This document shows positions 62,234-64,000 of a DNA stretch of 64,000 bases, in pieces; positions within the stretch are counted from its first letter, which is position 1; every line of letters begins with the position of its first letter. Below the pieces are notes generated by a model. That model was given only the letters and a program-made list of their open reading frames with translations. It made no database searches and was not told the origin of the DNA. Where the stretch lies: contig NZ_AWFF01000109.1 of NCBI RefSeq assembly GCF_000682755.1, positions 1-64,000 on the forward strand, written 5' to 3'. The DNA is from Hyphomonas beringensis (GTDB lineage Bacteria; Pseudomonadota; Alphaproteobacteria; Caulobacterales; Hyphomonadaceae). The position numbers were made by a program, and so were the translations under genes.

Positions 62234-63802
62234 ATGGTTTGCCGGGTTACGACATTTGCATTTGAGGGCGTGGACGCCCAGCCTGTCGATGTGCAGGTGC
62301 AGATGACCAGCGGCAATCCGGCCTTCCATGTTGTTGGCTTGCCAGACAAGGCGGTGGGGGAAAGCCGGGAAAGGGTGCGCGCGGCCTTCGCATCTCTCGG
62401 ACTTGCCATGCCTCCCAAGCGTATCATCGTGAATCTCGCACCAGCTGACCTGCCCAAGGAGGGCAGCCATTACGACCTTGCCATTGCGTTGGCTATTCTG
62501 GCGATGATGGGCGTAGTGCCCGGGGACCAGCTTGAAGGATATGCGGCGATTGGTGAACTTTCGCTGGATGGGACATTGGGGGAAACGCTGGGCGTGTTGC
62601 CGGCGGCCATGGCGGCTGAGGCTATGGATCTGCAATTGATTTGTCCACAGATCTGCGGGGCAGAGGCCGCCTGGGCCGGAGGAGGGGTGATTGCGGCTCA
62701 CGGCCTGATTGCTTTGATCAACCACTTTACAGGCCGGTCTGTGATTGCCCCGCCCAAGCCGGGGGAGCTTGCGGAGGAATCAAGCGGACCTGATTTGCGA
62801 GATGTGAAAGGGCAAGAGGGCGCAAAGAGGGCACTTGAGATCGCGGCAGCCGGTGGGCACAATCTGCTTTTCTGTGGTCCGCCCGGGTCTGGCAAATCCA
62901 TGCTGGCGCAGCGTCTGCCGGGTTTGTTGCCGCCTCTCTCCGCGCGGGAGTTGCTGGAGGTTTCGCAGATACAATCCGTTGCCGGATTGCTTCAGCGCGG
63001 ACGCCTGTCCCGGAAGCGGCCTTTCCGCGCGCCGCACCACTCTGCGTCCATGGCTGCTCTGGTGGGCGGCGGCATCAAGGCGAAACCGGGAGAGGTCTCG
63101 CTGGCACACCATGGCATTTTGTTTCTGGATGAGTTGCCGGAGTTTTCGGCAACGGTTCTCGACAGTCTTCGGCAACCGCTTGAGGCAGGGGAGGCTGTTG
63201 TGGCGCGGGCAAATCGCCATGTGCGCTATCCCGCCCGGTTCCAGCTGGTCGCTGCAATGAATCCCTGCCGATGCGGGGGAGGGCCGGGCGCGGCTGCATG
63301 TCGTCGCGGGCCGCGCTGTGCGCAGCAATATCAGGCGCGTTTGTCGGGTCCGTTTCTTGACCGGATCGACATTTATTATGACACGCCGCCGGTTACGGCT
63401 GTGGACCTGACCTTGCCGACACCGGCTGAAGGAACGGAAGAGGTGCGCAAAAGGGTCAGCCGGGCTCGTGAAATTCAGTCTGAACGGTTCAGTGAGGTGG
63501 TTAGCGATACGTGCCGGCCCGTAAATGCCGATGCGCCTTTGCCGGAACTGGAGAAGCATGCCGCTCCGGATGAGGCTGGCGCGGCCTTGCTGCGGCAGGC
63601 AGCCGAGCGTCTGAGCCTAACGGCCCGGGGGTATAGCCGGGTTCTGAAAGTCGCCAGAACGATTGCGGACCTGGAAGGGGCAACATCTGTGCGCAGGCTT
63701 CATGTGGCAGAGGCATTATCCTATCGGCACAGGCCGCCTGGCATGCCCGAAGCCTCCATGAGCGCCGTGTCTCAGACGGCGTCAGCCAGCCATTCCGGTT
63801 AA
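62234..63802 (+). CDS. YifB/ComM-type Mg-chelatase-like AAA+ ATPase
   Basis: A 522-residue protein with an N-terminal Lon-protease-like domain (VQMTSGNPAFHVVGLPDKAVGESRERVRAA). The AAA+ core has Walker A GPPGSGKSML and Walker B ILFLDELPEF, with a C-terminal Mg-chelatase-type helical domain containing RGYSRVLKVARTIADL. ComM, the studied member, is a hexameric helicase that promotes branch migration during natural transformation. I chose the ATG at 62234, with GGGGG upstream, over an in-frame earlier start. It stands alone after dusA. Confidence 0.93.
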   Translation: MVCRVTTFAFEGVDAQPVDVQVQMTSGNPAFHVVGLPDKAVGESRERVRAAFASLGLAMPPKRIIVNLAPADLPKEGSHYDLAIALAILAMMGVVPGDQLEGYAAIGELSLDGTLGETLGVLPAAMAAEAMDLQLICPQICGAEAAWAGGGVIAAHGLIALINHFTGRSVIAPPKPGELAEESSGPDLRDVKGQEGAKRALEIAAAGGHNLLFCGPPGSGKSMLAQRLPGLLPPLSARELLEVSQIQSVAGLLQRGRLSRKRPFRAPHHSASMAALVGGGIKAKPGEVSLAHHGILFLDELPEFSATVLDSLRQPLEAGEAVVARANRHVRYPARFQLVAAMNPCRCGGGPGAAACRRGPRCAQQYQARLSGPFLDRIDIYYDTPPVTAVDLTLPTPAEGTEEVRKRVSRAREIQSERFSEVVSDTCRPVNADAPLPELEKHAAPDEAGAALLRQAAERLSLTARGYSRVLKVARTIADLEGATSVRRLHVAEALSYRHRPPGMPEASMSAVSQTASASHSG

Positions 63803-63839
63803 ATGAATGCTAAAGGCTTTGGGATAGGCCCTTGTCGAT

Positions 63840-64000
63840 ATGACAGATGCGCCAGATTCCCCTCCATCCGCCTCCAAGCCGGAAGATACATTTCTGGCGA
63901 CAGCCAGCCATGAGATCCGCACGCCCCTGAATGGCATCCTCGGGACGGTTTCCCTTCTTCTTGAGACAGATCTCGCACCAGCCCAGCGTGAATATGCCGA
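63840..64000 (+). CDS. Sensor histidine kinase, N-terminal part (runs off the window)
   Basis: Only the first 53 codons are present. After a short Pro/Ser-rich start comes the dimerisation and phosphoacceptor helix [18 protein letters not shown], with the phosphorylated histidine at residue 24. An H-box this close to the N-terminus means no membrane or input domain lies before it. Such proteins are often hybrid kinases with receiver domains behind the ATPase. The rest is outside the window. Confidence 0.85.
   Translation, partial: MTDAPDSPPSASKPEDTFLATASHEIRTPLNGILGTVSLLLETDLAPAQREYA

Noticed and set aside
1-64000. CRISPR arrays, insertion sequences with transposases, prophage genes, rRNA
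   Set aside because: None seen: no regularly spaced repeats, no transposase or integrase motifs, and no rRNA-like stretches.

Overview
The window looks like a chromosomal segment of a GC-rich, marine or freshwater alphaproteobacterium of the Hyphomonadaceae/Caulobacterales type. The grounds are an UrcA-family secreted protein, a proteasome-like Anbu cluster, a DUF2853 protein, many TonB/TetR/acyl-CoA genes and general codon use. This placement is inference from gene content; there is no rRNA in the window.

Layout. 1-9.0 kb is ordinary chromosome: an abutting pair of inverted-repeat elements, a 1-Cys peroxiredoxin, a SixA-like phosphatase, an UrcA-family protein, a divergent photolyase/cryptochrome, a BcsA-like glycosyltransferase, two acyl-CoA dehydrogenases flanking a small membrane protein, and a DUF2853 protein. 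9.3-14.3 kb holds a DUF4105/Lnb-like protein and a tightly overlapping otsA-otsB-GH15 set for trehalose/alpha-glucan metabolism. 14.4-21.4 kb has two convergent gene sets, each combining an ATP-grasp protein, a transglutaminase-fold protein and a protease. One is the Anbu cluster on the plus strand. The other, on the minus strand, is an alpha-L-glutamate-ligase-like ATP-grasp, an inactive transglutaminase fused to membrane helices, and a retropepsin-like protease.

21.8-34.8 kb is a PUFA-synthase-like 'secondary lipid' synthase operon: pfaD-type enoyl reductase, then a PfaA-type KS-AT-ACP-ACP protein, a KR open frame, and a giant KS-CLF-AT-DH protein. The KS-AT-ACP2 frame and the KR frame are offset by -1. 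They are joined at a T TTT TTC heptamer followed, 8 nt later, by a 7-bp all-GC hairpin. This has the layout of a programmed -1 ribosomal frameshift that would make full-length PfaA (KS-AT-ACP-ACP-KR), and it is the most interesting single signal here. Downstream are a tandem DsbA-fold protein, an MBL-fold hydrolase, a TetR regulator, a sulfatase and a DUF4345-like protein. Two TGACAC-N5-GTGTCA-like palindromes suggest that one regulator controls both ends of this block.

40-60.7 kb is an accessory catabolic island: CocE-type hydrolase, GH106 alpha-L-rhamnosidase, FATP-like acyl-CoA ligase, GPH-type sugar transporter, GH3, TetR, GH43 lipoprotein, carboxylesterase lipoprotein, TonB receptor, type I Baeyer-Villiger monooxygenase and SDR. 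Five copies of an ATTCC-N4-GGAAT palindrome lie only in its two divergent promoter regions. The mixture of deglycosylating, de-esterifying and aglycone-oxidising enzymes suggests uptake and breakdown of a glycosylated, acylated terpenoid, sterol or lipid. The island ends near a tRNA-Leu(CAG). The remainder (61-64 kb) is housekeeping: dusA, a YifB/ComM-type ATPase and the start of a sensor histidine kinase.
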